A DNA stretch of 64,000 nt from Streptomyces lydicus (GCF_001729485.1 NZ_CP017157.1:3224001-3288000); one strand, 5' to 3'. Numbered from the stretch's first letter, positions 23,942 through 33,605 are shown. Notes: generated from the letters alone by a model not told the origin. Translations and numbers: made by a program.

Positions 23942-25948
23942 GTGGACCAGCGAATAGCACAGGTGAAGATCCATCCGGCCATCGGCATCGCCCGGGTCGG
24001 CAACAGCCCCCAACCGCCCTTCCTGGGGCCGGAGTCACCGGACCAGCCGCCGCTGCCGGCCGGCTCCTACAAGGACGGCTCGGGGAAGCTCGTCCGGCAG
24101 GCCGCCCGCTTCCGGGTGTACGGCTACAACCAGGCCGGGGAGGTCGTCCGGGAGCTGAAGCTGGGCGAGGAGGGCGTGACCGAGATCAAGTGGTCGGTGC
24201 ACCTCGCCAACAAGAAGGCCGCGTGGTACCAGTTCCACGTTCCGCTCGACATCCCCGAGGCCACCGCTCTGCCGGACGCGCAGCGGGCCCGGCGGAACGC
24301 CGGCGTCAGCGACCGGCAGAAGCTCGTCATCGATGCCGGCCGCAAGGCCGTCCGCGCCTCCGCGCACGAGACCGCCGCGCTGACCGGGAAGATCATGAAC
24401 AAACCGGTCACCCTCGGCGCGCTCGCCACCCAGAGCGACGGCCGGCTGGTGGTCGTCGGCGGAAACGGCACCTCCGCCTCGTACAGCAACGGCCCGATCA
24501 CCGGCGTCGCCAACAACGACACCTGGTACGACGACGTCTCCGACGGCCCGGTCACCGCCGAGGTCATCCTCAACGGGGTCACCAAACCCGCCACGGCGAG
24601 CTGGGTCGTGGTCGCCCCGCCGCACTACGCCCCCGGCGTGAAATCCGTCCGCACCCTCTACGACCTGCTGTTCGACGTGTTCGTCACCGAGCAGACGCTG
24701 CCCGCCCCGGCCACCGTCTCCTACCCGGACCACATCGAACCGCTGCTGCTCCGGTTCTGCGATCTGCAGTGGGTCAACCACGGCTTCGCCACCCAGTTCG
24801 GCTGGCGCGGCCCGCACGACTTCCAGGACCCGGCCCTGCGCAAGCGGCTCGCCGACCCGGGGGAGGCGAGCCGGGAACTCCGCCGCCAGGTCTACATCCA
24901 GATGCGGGACTACGCCCGGGACGGTACGTCCCCGGTGCCCTGGCCGTGGATCTACGGCGACGCCATGGCCAGCAGGCCCAACTCCGTACGGCAGCACATC
25001 ACCCTCTCGCCCACCCAGGACCGGATGCTGGCCCTGTGGGTCGACGGTCACTTCACCTCCGGCCCGCCCCGCACCGGACACCCGGACGTGGACCGGGCGC
25101 CCCTCGCCGAACAGCCGGGCCTGCTGGACCGGGCCGCCCTGGACGGTTGCGCCGCCGACGCCTTCCACCCGGGCTGCGAGGTCACCTGGCCGATGCGGCA
25201 CAAGACCATGTACTCCGAGCCCTTCCGCATCCTGCACCGCACGCCGGAGAACCCCGAACGCGACTACGGCCCGGTGCTCAGCCTCCAGGACGCCCTCGGC
25301 AAGAACGGCCCGCTGTTCGCGCAGGGGCCGGGCGACCTGACCCGCTGGATGGCCGCCCCCTGGCAGTGCGACACCGCGAGCTGCCGTTCCGGCTACGAGG
25401 TGCGCGCCGGGCTCGGCCCCCGCTACAGCCCCTATCTGCCGACGTTCTGGCCCGCGCCGATGCCCAACCACGTACTCAAGAAGGCGGACTTCACCACCGT
25501 CAACACCGCGCCGACCGGCTCCGACGACAGCGCCAGGGAGCGGGCCTTCGAGCATCGGGCGGTGTGGCTGCGCGGCCTGCAGGGCACGGACTTCAACAAG
25601 CAGCGCCGGCAGATGATCGACGACTGGTACAAGTTCGGCGTCGTCGAGACCCACGAATACACCGTCGGCGACGGAAAGTTCCCCCGCCGCATCCAGGTGG
25701 AGTCGGAGCCCGGATACCCGCCGGCCCCGGACCTGGCCAACCTCGTCAACATCCAGGTGCCGGAGGCGGGGGTGCCCCAGCTGGCCGCCGCGGCCGACGC
25801 CTGGAGCGGCAGCATCCCGGCCGAGTCGGTCGAGGCGGACCTCGTGCAGCAGGCGGTCCAGGAGGTCAAGGAGGCGACCGGCCGGGACGAGGCGGAGATC
25901 GCCGCCGGGTACCTGGAGAAGCTCGACCCCTTCCACGGCGCCCAGTGA
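23942..25948 (+). CDS. LodA/GoxA-type quinoprotein amino-acid oxidase
   Basis: A 668-aa oxidase of the LodA/GoxA family, which deaminates an amino acid (L-lysine, glycine or others) and releases H2O2 and ammonia, using a cysteine tryptophylquinone cofactor built from its own residues. The likely cofactor residues are C412 in FHPGCEVTWPMR and W474 in RWMAAPWQCDTASC, 62 apart (65 in LodA). The N-terminus KIHPAIGIARVGNS is the family signature. No signal peptide is seen. GTG 23942 has AGAAAGG 7 nt upstream; GTG 23915 is possible. GTGA overlap with the LodB-type flavoprotein needed for cofactor maturation. Confidence 0.92.
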   Translation: MDQRIAQVKIHPAIGIARVGNSPQPPFLGPESPDQPPLPAGSYKDGSGKLVRQAARFRVYGYNQAGEVVRELKLGEEGVTEIKWSVHLANKKAAWYQFHVPLDIPEATALPDAQRARRNAGVSDRQKLVIDAGRKAVRASAHETAALTGKIMNKPVTLGALATQSDGRLVVVGGNGTSASYSNGPITGVANNDTWYDDVSDGPVTAEVILNGVTKPATASWVVVAPPHYAPGVKSVRTLYDLLFDVFVTEQTLPAPATVSYPDHIEPLLLRFCDLQWVNHGFATQFGWRGPHDFQDPALRKRLADPGEASRELRRQVYIQMRDYARDGTSPVPWPWIYGDAMASRPNSVRQHITLSPTQDRMLALWVDGHFTSGPPRTGHPDVDRAPLAEQPGLLDRAALDGCAADAFHPGCEVTWPMRHKTMYSEPFRILHRTPENPERDYGPVLSLQDALGKNGPLFAQGPGDLTRWMAAPWQCDTASCRSGYEVRAGLGPRYSPYLPTFWPAPMPNHVLKKADFTTVNTAPTGSDDSARERAFEHRAVWLRGLQGTDFNKQRRQMIDDWYKFGVVETHEYTVGDGKFPRRIQVESEPGYPPAPDLANLVNIQVPEAGVPQLAAAADAWSGSIPAESVEADLVQQAVQEVKEATGRDEAEIAAGYLEKLDPFHGAQ

Positions 25949-27063
25949 CCCGCACGCCCGCCTACGACGTCGTGGTCGCGGGCGGTGGCCCGGCCGGCTG
26001 TGCCGCCGCGCTGACCCTCGTACGGGCCGGGCGCACGGTCCTGCTGGCCGACGCGGGCACCGGCCCGCCCAAGGCCGGCGAGGCGCTGGTGTCCGCGGCG
26101 CGGCTGCTCCTGACCGACCTCGGCGTCGCCGAACCGGTCCTGGCCACCGGACATCTGCCCTGCCACGGCAACCTGTCCGCCTGGGGCTCGCCCGAACTGT
26201 ACGCCGTGGACTCCCTCCACGACCCCTACGGCCACGGCTGGCACCTGGACCGCCCGCTCTTCGACCGGCGGCTGCGGGCCGCGGCCCGCGCGGCGGGCGC
26301 CGACGTCGCCGAGCACACCGCCGTACGGCGCCCCGCCCGCCGGCCCGACGGCACCTGGCGGCTCACGCTGTGCGCCCGCGCCGGGGGAGGCGGCGAACGG
26401 GCCGTCCGGTGCCGCTGGGTGGTGGACGCCACCGGACGGGGCGCCGCCGTCGCGGTCCGCTCCGGCGCCCGGCGCCGCACGACGGACCGGCTGACCGCCC
26501 TCCACCTCACCCTCGACCCGGCCCCGCCGGGGTGCCCCGACGACCGGTCCCTGGTCGAGTCCGACCGGGACGGCTGGTGGTACACCGCCCCGCTGCCCTC
26601 CGGTCACCGTCTGGTCGCCTACTTCACCGACCCCGACCTGCCCGGGGCCGCCGGGCCCGGCGCCGAGCGGTTCCGGGACCGGCTGCTGGCCACCCGGCAC
26701 GTCTCCCACCGGGCCCGCCCGCACGGCCTCACCACCCTGCGGCCACCCCGCCGCGCCGCCGCCCACAGCGCACATCTGGACCGGGTGCACGGCGACGGCT
26801 GGACGGCCGCCGGAGACGCGGCGGCCGCCTTCGACCCGCTCAGCTCCCAGGGCATCCTCACCGCCCTCTACACGGGACTGAGCGCGGGTCAAGCGGTCGA
26901 CGCCCATCTGCACGGCGACCGCACGGCCCTGGCCGACTACGCCGCGAAGGTCGCCACGGCCCGTACCGCCTACGCGCACGAGCACCGCGCCGTGCACGCC
27001 CGGGAGGCCCGCTGGCCCGACCGCCCCTTCTGGTCCCGCCGGCGGCTGAGCCGACAGGCGTGA
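25945..27063 (+). CDS. LodB-type FAD-dependent maturation protein
   Basis: A 372-aa flavoprotein of the tryptophan-halogenase/geranylgeranyl-reductase-like group. The FAD-binding motif VVVAGGGPAGCAAALTLV is at the N-terminus, and a second FAD motif is GDAAAAFDPLSSQGILTA. In the Lod and Gox systems such a protein is required to hydroxylate the oxidase tryptophan and form the quinone; the same role is inferred here. It overlaps the oxidase stop by four bases (GTGA), so stoichiometric co-translation is likely. Confidence 0.9.
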   Translation: MTRTPAYDVVVAGGGPAGCAAALTLVRAGRTVLLADAGTGPPKAGEALVSAARLLLTDLGVAEPVLATGHLPCHGNLSAWGSPELYAVDSLHDPYGHGWHLDRPLFDRRLRAAARAAGADVAEHTAVRRPARRPDGTWRLTLCARAGGGGERAVRCRWVVDATGRGAAVAVRSGARRRTTDRLTALHLTLDPAPPGCPDDRSLVESDRDGWWYTAPLPSGHRLVAYFTDPDLPGAAGPGAERFRDRLLATRHVSHRARPHGLTTLRPPRRAAAHSAHLDRVHGDGWTAAGDAAAAFDPLSSQGILTALYTGLSAGQAVDAHLHGDRTALADYAAKVATARTAYAHEHRAVHAREARWPDRPFWSRRRLSRQA

Positions 27064-27127
27064 GAAGCGGGCGGGCGCACGGGGCGCCGACGCGGTCCCG
27101 GATGCCGGGCGGGTGCCGTGCGCGGTC

Positions 27128-30013
27128 CTACCGGGCGCCGGTCGCGGGGGGCCCGCCGCCGGCCAGGCGGACCTCGTCGAGCCGCACCTGAATCGACCGG
27201 AGGGTGGTGTCCGCCTCGTGGAACTGCTGCAGCGACGCCATGAAACGGCGGCTGTCGCCCTCGTCGAAGGCGAGGGCGCAGCCCCGGCTGCCGCTCCGCG
27301 TCCGGTCCGTGAACGTCCGCCACAGGGGCGCGGCCTGCGGGTCCGGGACGGGGAAGTAGCGGGTGGCGTCCTGAATGATCCGGCCGAACTTCGCGCACAC
27401 CGGCTTGAAGACGGACGACTCGATGCGGCCGTGCGCGTCCGCGGCCTGCAGCAGCGCCCTGCTGAGCGCGGCGTCGGCGGCGGCGTAGCGAAGGATCAGG
27501 TCCCGCCCGCCGAACTTGAGCCAGGCGGACACCTGCATCGCCGCGATCGGCGCCGGCGCGGCCACCTGCGCCGGAAGGGCCACGTGATACCTGCCGGGGA
27601 TCTGCGAGGTGCTCCTGTTTTCGTACCCCGCGGCCACGGTCGTGGCTCCCACCGCCGCCGCGCACAACACGCTCACGGCGACGCGACGGGCGAGGCGTCC
27701 GCGTCCGTCCCCGTGCGGCGGCGCGGGCACGGGGTGTGCCGCGCCGGCGCGCCGCAGCCGCCGGATCGCCGACACCGCGGCGACGGCCACGAGGGCGCCG
27801 ATCGCGGTGGACACGAGAACCGGCCCCAGCACCATCCGGACCAGCGGCCAGGCGCCGGTGGGAAGCCAGTAGCAGCGCGACGCGAGAGTGCGCAGCGGCG
27901 GAACGCATCCGTCGGCGGACAGCAGCACGAAGTGCCCGGCCAGACCGGCCAGGGCGGTGGCCTCGGCGGTGATCAGCGCGACGAGCAGCGGGTAGCGGCG
28001 GGCCCACGCGCACGCGACGCCGGCGGCCACCGTCGCGACCGTCACCACGGCCACCATCGCCCACGCCTGGGAGAGGAAGGTGTACAGCCCTCCGCGCTGC
28101 CCGCGCGGTGGCTGCCAGGTGTGCAGGTACGCCTTGGTGACCGCGATCGCGAGCCAGCAGACCACGCCGCCCAGCGCCGCGGAGAGCAGCGCCCGTCGCA
28201 GCGGCGGCGGCGCCGTCGAGGGCGGTTCCGGCACGACGACGTCGCCGGCGGCACCGCCGGCCGGGCGGCGGCGCCGTGCGGTCACCGAACCGGTCGTCCA
28301 GGCCAGCAGCGGTACGAGCCACAGGGCCGCGACCGCGGCCAGCACGAGGGGCCGTTGGAGGCCGGTCAGCCCCGGAAGGACCACGGCGCTGACGTACAGC
28401 ATCGTGCCGTGGTCGGCGGCCGGCCCGGGGAAGATGCGCTCCAGCGTCCGGAGCTCCGCCTCCGTGCTGATCCATCCGCTCGCCAGATCGACGCCGCCGC
28501 TCTGCCACCAGGAGAACCAGGCCGTGAGCAGCAGGCAGGCGGCGGCCATGACCAGCAGCACGGCCGGGAGCCTGGAGCGGCCCGGCCACACCGTGAACCA
28601 GAGGTGCGCGCACTGCGTCGTCCACCCGGCGAACACCACGCCCGCGCACACGACCAGCAGCAGCACCTGGGGCCGGGCGGGCAGCCACTCCGCGACGGCG
28701 AACTCGTTCATGTCCAGCACGCCGGCCGCCATCCCGGCGCCCAGCCACAGCCCCGCGCGTACGCCGGAAGGCACCCGCCGCCCGGTGAGGACGGCGTGGG
28801 CCACCGCCCGCCACAGCGCGATCCCGGCCACGCCGGTGGCCGCCACCGCCGCGAGCAGTGCCGTCGCGGGGTGCGTCCAGGAGCTGGTGGGGGCGCCGGC
28901 GGCCACGTAGTGCGTGGCCTGGGCGCTGATCATCGCGGCGGCCGCCCCGGTCAGGAACATCGGCAGTGCCTGCACACCGAACAGCGCCGCCGGATCGGTC
29001 AGGGCGTCCCGGCGGAGGTCCCAGCGCGGATGGGTGCGCCACAGCTCGACGAAGGAGGCGAGCAGCCGCCTGCCCCTGCTTCCCCCGGCCGGTGCCGCCG
29101 TGGTGACGGCCCAGCCGCGCGGGTCGGCGCCCCAGCGCACCGCGGCCAGGTCGGCGTAGACCTCGCGGCTGCGCAGGACATCCGACCGCGCGAGATAGAC
29201 CAGCACGATCATGAAGACGGGGAGCACGAACGCCCTTGCCGCAAAGGGTTGTTCAGCCGTCCAGAGCGGGTCCTGGAGCGAGCTGGGGATGACGGCCGCA
29301 CACCACACCAGGTAGGGGAGGAGCACCAGCAGGACGAACGCCCGCCACACGGCGACGGTGACATAGGTCAGGGTGACGTCGCCGTTGCGGATGTGGGCGA
29401 ACTCGTGCAGCAGTACCGCCCGGAAGCCCTCCGGATCGCGGGATCTGCGGGCCAGCAGACCGGCGTGCAGGCAGACCGTGGGCCGGCGGGTGCGGCCGAA
29501 CACCACCGCGCTCGCCGACGCCGCGGCCGGGTCGATGACCACGCGGGGCACCTGGGCCAGGCCGGCCGTCGCCGCCAGGTCCGCCACGGCGCGCCGGATC
29601 CCGCCGTCGGGATCGACCGTGGCCAGCGCGACGACCCGGCGGCGCCGCGCCTTCCACACCGGCAGGAGCCAGAACAGCACGCCCGCCGCCACCAGGACGA
29701 GGCCCGGCCACACGAGGTCCGCCCACCACGGAGGGGCCGTCGTATAGCGGTCCAGGCACGCCTGGAGGGCGTCGTGGTGGATGATCGCCCCGGCGTAGCC
29801 GACCGCGCCGTCGCCCTGGGTGGGGTCCACGCCGGCGGCGAACTGGCAACCGAATCCGGCGAAACCGTCCGGGTTGTCGTTGGCGCCGGCGACGGCGGAC
29901 ATCATCGAGCCGCTGCTGACCAGCAGCAGGATCACCAACAGGGCGAAGCGCATCGTCGTGCCCGCACTGATCGCCCGCTCGTCGATGCGCGCCCCGGGCT
30001 CGGCCGTGGCCAT
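27128..30013 (-). CDS. Polytopic M48-type membrane metalloprotease
   Basis: A 961-aa membrane protein. The N-terminal 125 residues include one membrane helix, a Cys-containing loop (GFGCQFAAG) and another helix. The zinc site is HEFAH at residues 203-207 in LLHEFAHIRNGDV, with a further acidic ligand probable in SREVYADLAA. Beyond it lie more than ten hydrophobic helices (about 220-770) and a hydrophilic C-terminal domain of about 180 residues, probably extracytoplasmic. Length is two to three times the usual M48/HtpX protease. Substrate unknown; quality control of membrane proteins or surface signalling is inference. It converges with the LodB gene. Confidence 0.8.
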   Translation of the reverse strand: MATAEPGARIDERAISAGTTMRFALLVILLLVSSGSMMSAVAGANDNPDGFAGFGCQFAAGVDPTQGDGAVGYAGAIIHHDALQACLDRYTTAPPWWADLVWPGLVLVAAGVLFWLLPVWKARRRRVVALATVDPDGGIRRAVADLAATAGLAQVPRVVIDPAAASASAVVFGRTRRPTVCLHAGLLARRSRDPEGFRAVLLHEFAHIRNGDVTLTYVTVAVWRAFVLLVLLPYLVWCAAVIPSSLQDPLWTAEQPFAARAFVLPVFMIVLVYLARSDVLRSREVYADLAAVRWGADPRGWAVTTAAPAGGSRGRRLLASFVELWRTHPRWDLRRDALTDPAALFGVQALPMFLTGAAAAMISAQATHYVAAGAPTSSWTHPATALLAAVAATGVAGIALWRAVAHAVLTGRRVPSGVRAGLWLGAGMAAGVLDMNEFAVAEWLPARPQVLLLVVCAGVVFAGWTTQCAHLWFTVWPGRSRLPAVLLVMAAACLLLTAWFSWWQSGGVDLASGWISTEAELRTLERIFPGPAADHGTMLYVSAVVLPGLTGLQRPLVLAAVAALWLVPLLAWTTGSVTARRRRPAGGAAGDVVVPEPPSTAPPPLRRALLSAALGGVVCWLAIAVTKAYLHTWQPPRGQRGGLYTFLSQAWAMVAVVTVATVAAGVACAWARRYPLLVALITAEATALAGLAGHFVLLSADGCVPPLRTLASRCYWLPTGAWPLVRMVLGPVLVSTAIGALVAVAAVSAIRRLRRAGAAHPVPAPPHGDGRGRLARRVAVSVLCAAAVGATTVAAGYENRSTSQIPGRYHVALPAQVAAPAPIAAMQVSAWLKFGGRDLILRYAAADAALSRALLQAADAHGRIESSVFKPVCAKFGRIIQDATRYFPVPDPQAAPLWRTFTDRTRSGSRGCALAFDEGDSRRFMASLQQFHEADTTLRSIQVRLDEVRLAGGGPPATGAR

Positions 30014-30216
30014 CGCCCCTACCCCCGCACCGGGAGGTGCGCTGCCTCAGCTCCCTCGGCAGTCCCGCCGGCCCCTGCTGTCCCAGTGCTCATGCTCAAC
30101 CCCCGTACCCGAAAACAGAGTTGGTCCACAGGAACCGTACTGTGGTCCGACGAGGGGTGGGAGCACCTTCGGCAGGGTGGGCTGATACGGCCCGCGGTCG
30201 CGCACAGGGAGGTCCG

Positions 30217-30236
30217 CGCATGTTTTCGAACACGCG
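30217..30236. promoter_or_regulatory. Imperfect palindrome in the LLM promoter
   Basis: TGTTTTCGAACA (30221-30232) with flanking CGC/GCG arms forms an imperfect inverted repeat just upstream of the TATGCT -10 box (30242-30247) of the LLM gene. It lies where a -35 element would be, so repressor binding is plausible. The regulator is unknown. Confidence 0.35.
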
Positions 30237-30253
30237 ATCCTTATGCTGACGGC

Positions 30254-31240
30254 ATGATCGAGGTACCTCTTTCCGCGCTGGAAGTCGCGATGGTCCAGAC
30301 CGGCACCCGAGCCGTGGAGACCCTGCGCGACACCGCCGCCTTCGCTCAGGAACTGGAACGGCTGGGATACCACCGGATCTGGTACGCCGAGCACCACCAC
30401 TCGCCCGCGATCGGCGCGTTCCCCCCGGTCGTGCTGACCGCACACGCCGCCGCCAACACCGCGGCCATCCGGCTCGGTTCGGGCGGCGTGCTGGCCCCCA
30501 ACCACGCACCCCTCACCCTCGCCGAGCAGTTCGGGACGCTGGCCGCCCTGCACCCGGACCGCGTCGACCTGGGTATCGGCCGCGGCCCGGGCACCTTCGA
30601 CGAGGCCACCGCGCGGGCACTGCGCCGCGGAGCCGGGCCGACGACGGATGAGGAGTACCGGGCGGACGTCGCCGCGACCCTGGCCTTCCTGGTCGACGAG
30701 GTCGCCCTGGGCCCGCTGCCGGAACCCTGGCTGCTGGCCTCCAGCACCGCGGGTGCCGCGCTCGCCGCGCGGCTCGGTCTGCCGGTCGCCCTCGCCCACC
30801 ACATCCGGCCGGACAACACCCAAGCGGCACTGGAGCGTTACCGGGCGGCGTTCACCCCGTCCCGCTGGTGCGAACGGCCTCGGGTGCTGCTCTGTGTGGA
30901 GACGGTGTGCGCCGAGACGGAGGAAGAAGCCGCGTGGCACATCGGCCCGATGGACGTCGTCAAGGCCGGGCTGCTCAAGGGCATGAGCGAGATCCCCTTC
31001 CCCACGCCCGCGGAAGCGGCCGCCCACCCCTTCACCGCGGAGGAACGACAGGCGCTGGCCGGCTTCCGCGCACAGCAGGCCGTCGGAACGCCGGAGACCG
31101 TCGTCCGGCGGCTCGCCCGGCTGGTCGCGGAGACCGGAGCCGACGAGCTCATGCTGACCACACCCGTCCACGCCCTCCGTGACCGGGTTCGCTCCCACGA
31201 ACTCCTCGCGAAGTACGCCGGGGCCACGACGGCACCGTAG
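30254..31240 (+). CDS. LLM-class flavin-dependent oxidoreductase
   Basis: A 328-aa luciferase-like monooxygenase of the MsnO8/YhbW type (TIM barrel, FMN or F420). Motifs: ELERLGYHRIWYAEHHHSP near the N-terminus, IRLGSGGVLAPNHAPLTLAEQF and RVDLGIGRGPG. It is slightly shorter than two-component monooxygenases, and no partner reductase is adjacent. ATG 30254 lies 6 nt after TATGCT, so the transcript is probably leaderless. Divergent from the M48 protease. Substrate unknown. Confidence 0.9.
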   Translation: MIEVPLSALEVAMVQTGTRAVETLRDTAAFAQELERLGYHRIWYAEHHHSPAIGAFPPVVLTAHAAANTAAIRLGSGGVLAPNHAPLTLAEQFGTLAALHPDRVDLGIGRGPGTFDEATARALRRGAGPTTDEEYRADVAATLAFLVDEVALGPLPEPWLLASSTAGAALAARLGLPVALAHHIRPDNTQAALERYRAAFTPSRWCERPRVLLCVETVCAETEEEAAWHIGPMDVVKAGLLKGMSEIPFPTPAEAAAHPFTAEERQALAGFRAQQAVGTPETVVRRLARLVAETGADELMLTTPVHALRDRVRSHELLAKYAGATTAP

Positions 31241-31399
31241 GCGGCGGTCGCGGCGTGCCGCGGGCGTCGGTGGCGGTGGCCCGGCAGGAATACGACATCG
31301 TCGCAGCGCGCGGGGGTGCCGTCGCAGAGCTGCCAGCCGGGCGGGGGTGACGCCTGCTGAGCTGGTGGTGGAACGACTGCCTCTCCCCGGACGGAGCCC

Positions 31400-32632
31400 A
31401 TGTCCCTCACCGCCCCTGCCGCCCCGGCCGAGCCCGCGGCGCCCCCGCTTCCCTCCCCGTTGACCGGCCGACTGGCCGTGGTCGCGGTCATGTTGGGGAT
31501 CTTCGTGATCGTCACCACGGAGATCCTGCCCATCGGGCTGCTGACCGAGATCGGTGACAGCTTCACCCTCTCGGACGGTGCGGCCGGGCTGATGATGACG
31601 ATGCCGGGCCTCCTCGCGGCCCTCGCGGCTCCGCTGGTCACCATGGCCACGGCGCGCATCGACCGCCGCCTGATGCTGTGCGTCTTCATGCTCCTGCTGG
31701 CGGTGGCGAACTTCCTCGCCGCGGCAGCACCCGGCTACTGGCTGGTGCTGCTCTCCAGGGCCTTGGTGGGCCTGACCATCGGCGGGTTCTGGTCGATCGG
31801 CGCGGGGCTGGCCGAGCGGCTGGTGCCGCCGGCCTCGGTCGGCCGGGCGACTGCCGTGATCTTCTCCGCCGTTCCCCTGGGGTCCGTCCTCGGGGTGCCG
31901 GCCGGCACCCTCCTCGGCGAGGTCGCCGGGTGGCGCACGGCATGCGTCGTCATGGGCGCGCTGACGGCCGGAGTGCTGGCCATGCTGCTCCTGGTCCTGC
32001 CGCCGCTGCCGCCCGTCCGGGCCACCCGGCCGAGCGTGCTCAGGAGGATGCTCCGCAGCATCCACACCCGCTTCGCGCTCCTGCTGACGTTCCTGATCGT
32101 GCTGGCCCACTTCGGCACCTACACCTATGTGACGCCGTTCCTGCAACAGGTCACCCGGGCCGGCGACGGTCAAGTCACCGTGTTCCTGCTGGTCTACGGC
32201 GCGGCCGGCATCCTCGGCAACTTCCTCGGCGGAGCGCGGGTGGCGGCGTATCCGCGGACCGTCTTCGGGCTCGCGGCCGGTCTCATCGCCGTGGCGACCC
32301 TGCTCATGCCGGTGCTCGGCCACTCGGCCGCCGGTGCGGTGTTCCTGCTGATCGTGTGGGGTGTCGCCTACGGCGCCGTGCCGGTCGCCTCGCAGACGTG
32401 GTTCGCCAAGGCGGCGCCCACCACCCCCGAAGCGGCATCGGTGCTGTTCACGGCCTCGTTCCAGGCCACGTTCTGCCTCGGCGCACTCGTGGGAGGGGTG
32501 ACCCTGGACCGCACCTCGCCGGCCACCGTCATGCTGCTCGGCGGCTGCACCGCCGCCTTCACGGTCCTGGTGGCGGGCGCCCACTTCGCCCGGCGCCTCA
32601 CCTGGCCCGCGGAAGAGCGGACGACGAGGTAG
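31400..32632 (+). CDS. MFS transporter (DHA1, AraJ/NepI-like)
   Basis: A 410-aa major facilitator protein with twelve helices after a short Pro/Ala-rich N-terminus. The loop 2-3 region reads ATARIDRRLMLCVFMLLL, and motif C-like GSVLGVPAGTLLGEVAGWR is typical of DHA1 proton-driven exporters. ATG 31400 has CGGAG 5 nt upstream. It likely exports a small polar metabolite or drug. It stands alone between the LLM gene and the COG4705 pair; no regulator is adjacent. Confidence 0.9.
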   Translation: MSLTAPAAPAEPAAPPLPSPLTGRLAVVAVMLGIFVIVTTEILPIGLLTEIGDSFTLSDGAAGLMMTMPGLLAALAAPLVTMATARIDRRLMLCVFMLLLAVANFLAAAAPGYWLVLLSRALVGLTIGGFWSIGAGLAERLVPPASVGRATAVIFSAVPLGSVLGVPAGTLLGEVAGWRTACVVMGALTAGVLAMLLLVLPPLPPVRATRPSVLRRMLRSIHTRFALLLTFLIVLAHFGTYTYVTPFLQQVTRAGDGQVTVFLLVYGAAGILGNFLGGARVAAYPRTVFGLAAGLIAVATLLMPVLGHSAAGAVFLLIVWGVAYGAVPVASQTWFAKAAPTTPEAASVLFTASFQATFCLGALVGGVTLDRTSPATVMLLGGCTAAFTVLVAGAHFARRLTWPAEERTTR

Positions 32633-32640
32633 GGCGCACG

Positions 32641-32660
32641 CTCAGGATGCGTTCAGGTTG
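32641..32660 (+). promoter_or_regulatory. Tandem-repeat box 1, candidate OmpR-type site
   Basis: CTCAGGATGCGTTCAGGTTG contains two direct repeats of TCAGG[A/T]TG spaced 11 bp, as expected for dimers of OmpR/PhoB-type response regulators on one face of DNA. The same 20-mer with one change recurs at 33606-33625 before the paralogous gene. Confidence 0.6.
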
Positions 32661-32681
32661 CGGATGGCACGGTCGGGCACC

Positions 32682-33518
32682 ATGACAGCTGAGATCCCCG
32701 GGGCCGTCCAGGCGCCCGGAAACCCCCGCCCCGCCCCCGCCGGCCGGCGGCTCCGATGGAACAAGGTCCCCGAAGTCACCGCGTACTTCTGGGTGATCAA
32801 GGTGCTGTGCACCACGGTCGGTGAGACCGCGGCCGACCTGCTGAACGAGAAGCTGGGCCTGGGCCTGACGGGCGTGTCGCTGCTGATGAGCGTGGTGCTC
32901 GTCGCGGCCCTGGCGGCACAGTTCCGCACCCGCGGCTATCGCCCCGGTGTCTACTGGACCGCCGTGGCGCTGATCAGCATCGTGGGCACGCTGATCAGCG
33001 ACAACCTCACCGACAACCTGGGTGTACCGCTGGAGACCAGCACTGTCGCGTTCGCGGTGGTCCTCGTGGTGGTGTTCGTGGCCTGGTACCGCAGCGAGCG
33101 GACGCTGTCCATCCATCACGTCGACACCACCCGCCGCGAGTCCTTCTACTGGCTCGCCGTACTGTTCACCTTCGCGCTGGGCACCGCCGCCGGCGACCTG
33201 GTCGCCGAGCGCATGGACCTCGGGTACTGGCTCTCCGCCGGCCTGTTCGCGCTGGCCATCGCCGCGGTCGCGGTGGCCCACTTCGCCCTGGGGCTGGACG
33301 CGGTGTGGAGCTTCTGGATCGCCTACGTCCTCACCAGGCCGTTGGGCGCCTCGATCGGCGACTACCTGTCCCAGCCGACCGCCGACGGCGGACTCGGCCT
33401 GGGCACGGTGATCACCAGTGTGCTGTTCCTGGCGGTGATTCTCGGCCTGGTGGTGTTCTTGACGGTCACTCGGCGAGACGTTTCCGACCCCGAGCGGGTC
33501 ACCCCGCGGGCGGGCTGA
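32682..33518 (+). CDS. COG4705 membrane protein, paralogue 1
   Basis: A 278-aa polytopic membrane protein with about eight helices and a repeated motif in which a helix ends in G-E/T-x-x-A/G-D (TTVGETAADLL, ALGTAAGDLV, PLGASIGDYL). This is the pattern of COG4705, uncharacterised membrane-anchored proteins. The conserved membrane acidic residues suggest cation or metal transport, but this is inference. ATG 32682 is preferred; TTG 32658 lies inside the tandem-repeat box. It precedes a paralogue with the same architecture, and a two-component system lies just downstream. Confidence 0.8.
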   Translation: MTAEIPGAVQAPGNPRPAPAGRRLRWNKVPEVTAYFWVIKVLCTTVGETAADLLNEKLGLGLTGVSLLMSVVLVAALAAQFRTRGYRPGVYWTAVALISIVGTLISDNLTDNLGVPLETSTVAFAVVLVVVFVAWYRSERTLSIHHVDTTRRESFYWLAVLFTFALGTAAGDLVAERMDLGYWLSAGLFALAIAAVAVAHFALGLDAVWSFWIAYVLTRPLGASIGDYLSQPTADGGLGLGTVITSVLFLAVILGLVVFLTVTRRDVSDPERVTPRAG

Positions 33519-33539
33519 GCACGGGCCCCCACGAGGGCG

Positions 33540-33564
33540 GCCGGCCCCGGGGCCAGGGGCCGGC
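33540..33564. terminator. Hairpin between the COG4705 paralogues
   Basis: GCCGGCCCC and GGGGCCGGC form a perfect 9-bp stem with a 7-nt loop after the first paralogue, so each paralogue probably has its own transcript. Confidence 0.65.
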
Positions 33565-33605
33565 TTCACCCGTCCGGGGCCGCTCCGCGGGTGCGGACGG
33601 CGGCG

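Noticed and set aside
27073..27122. GCGCACGG/CCGTGCGC pairing between LodB and protease genes
   Set aside because: Only 8 bp with a loop over 30 nt; too weak to call a terminator.
27113..30253. Plus-strand extension of the LLM gene over the M48 protease
   Set aside because: The LLM domain starts at 30254 behind a -10 box; the upstream 1047 codons are the complement of the protease gene.
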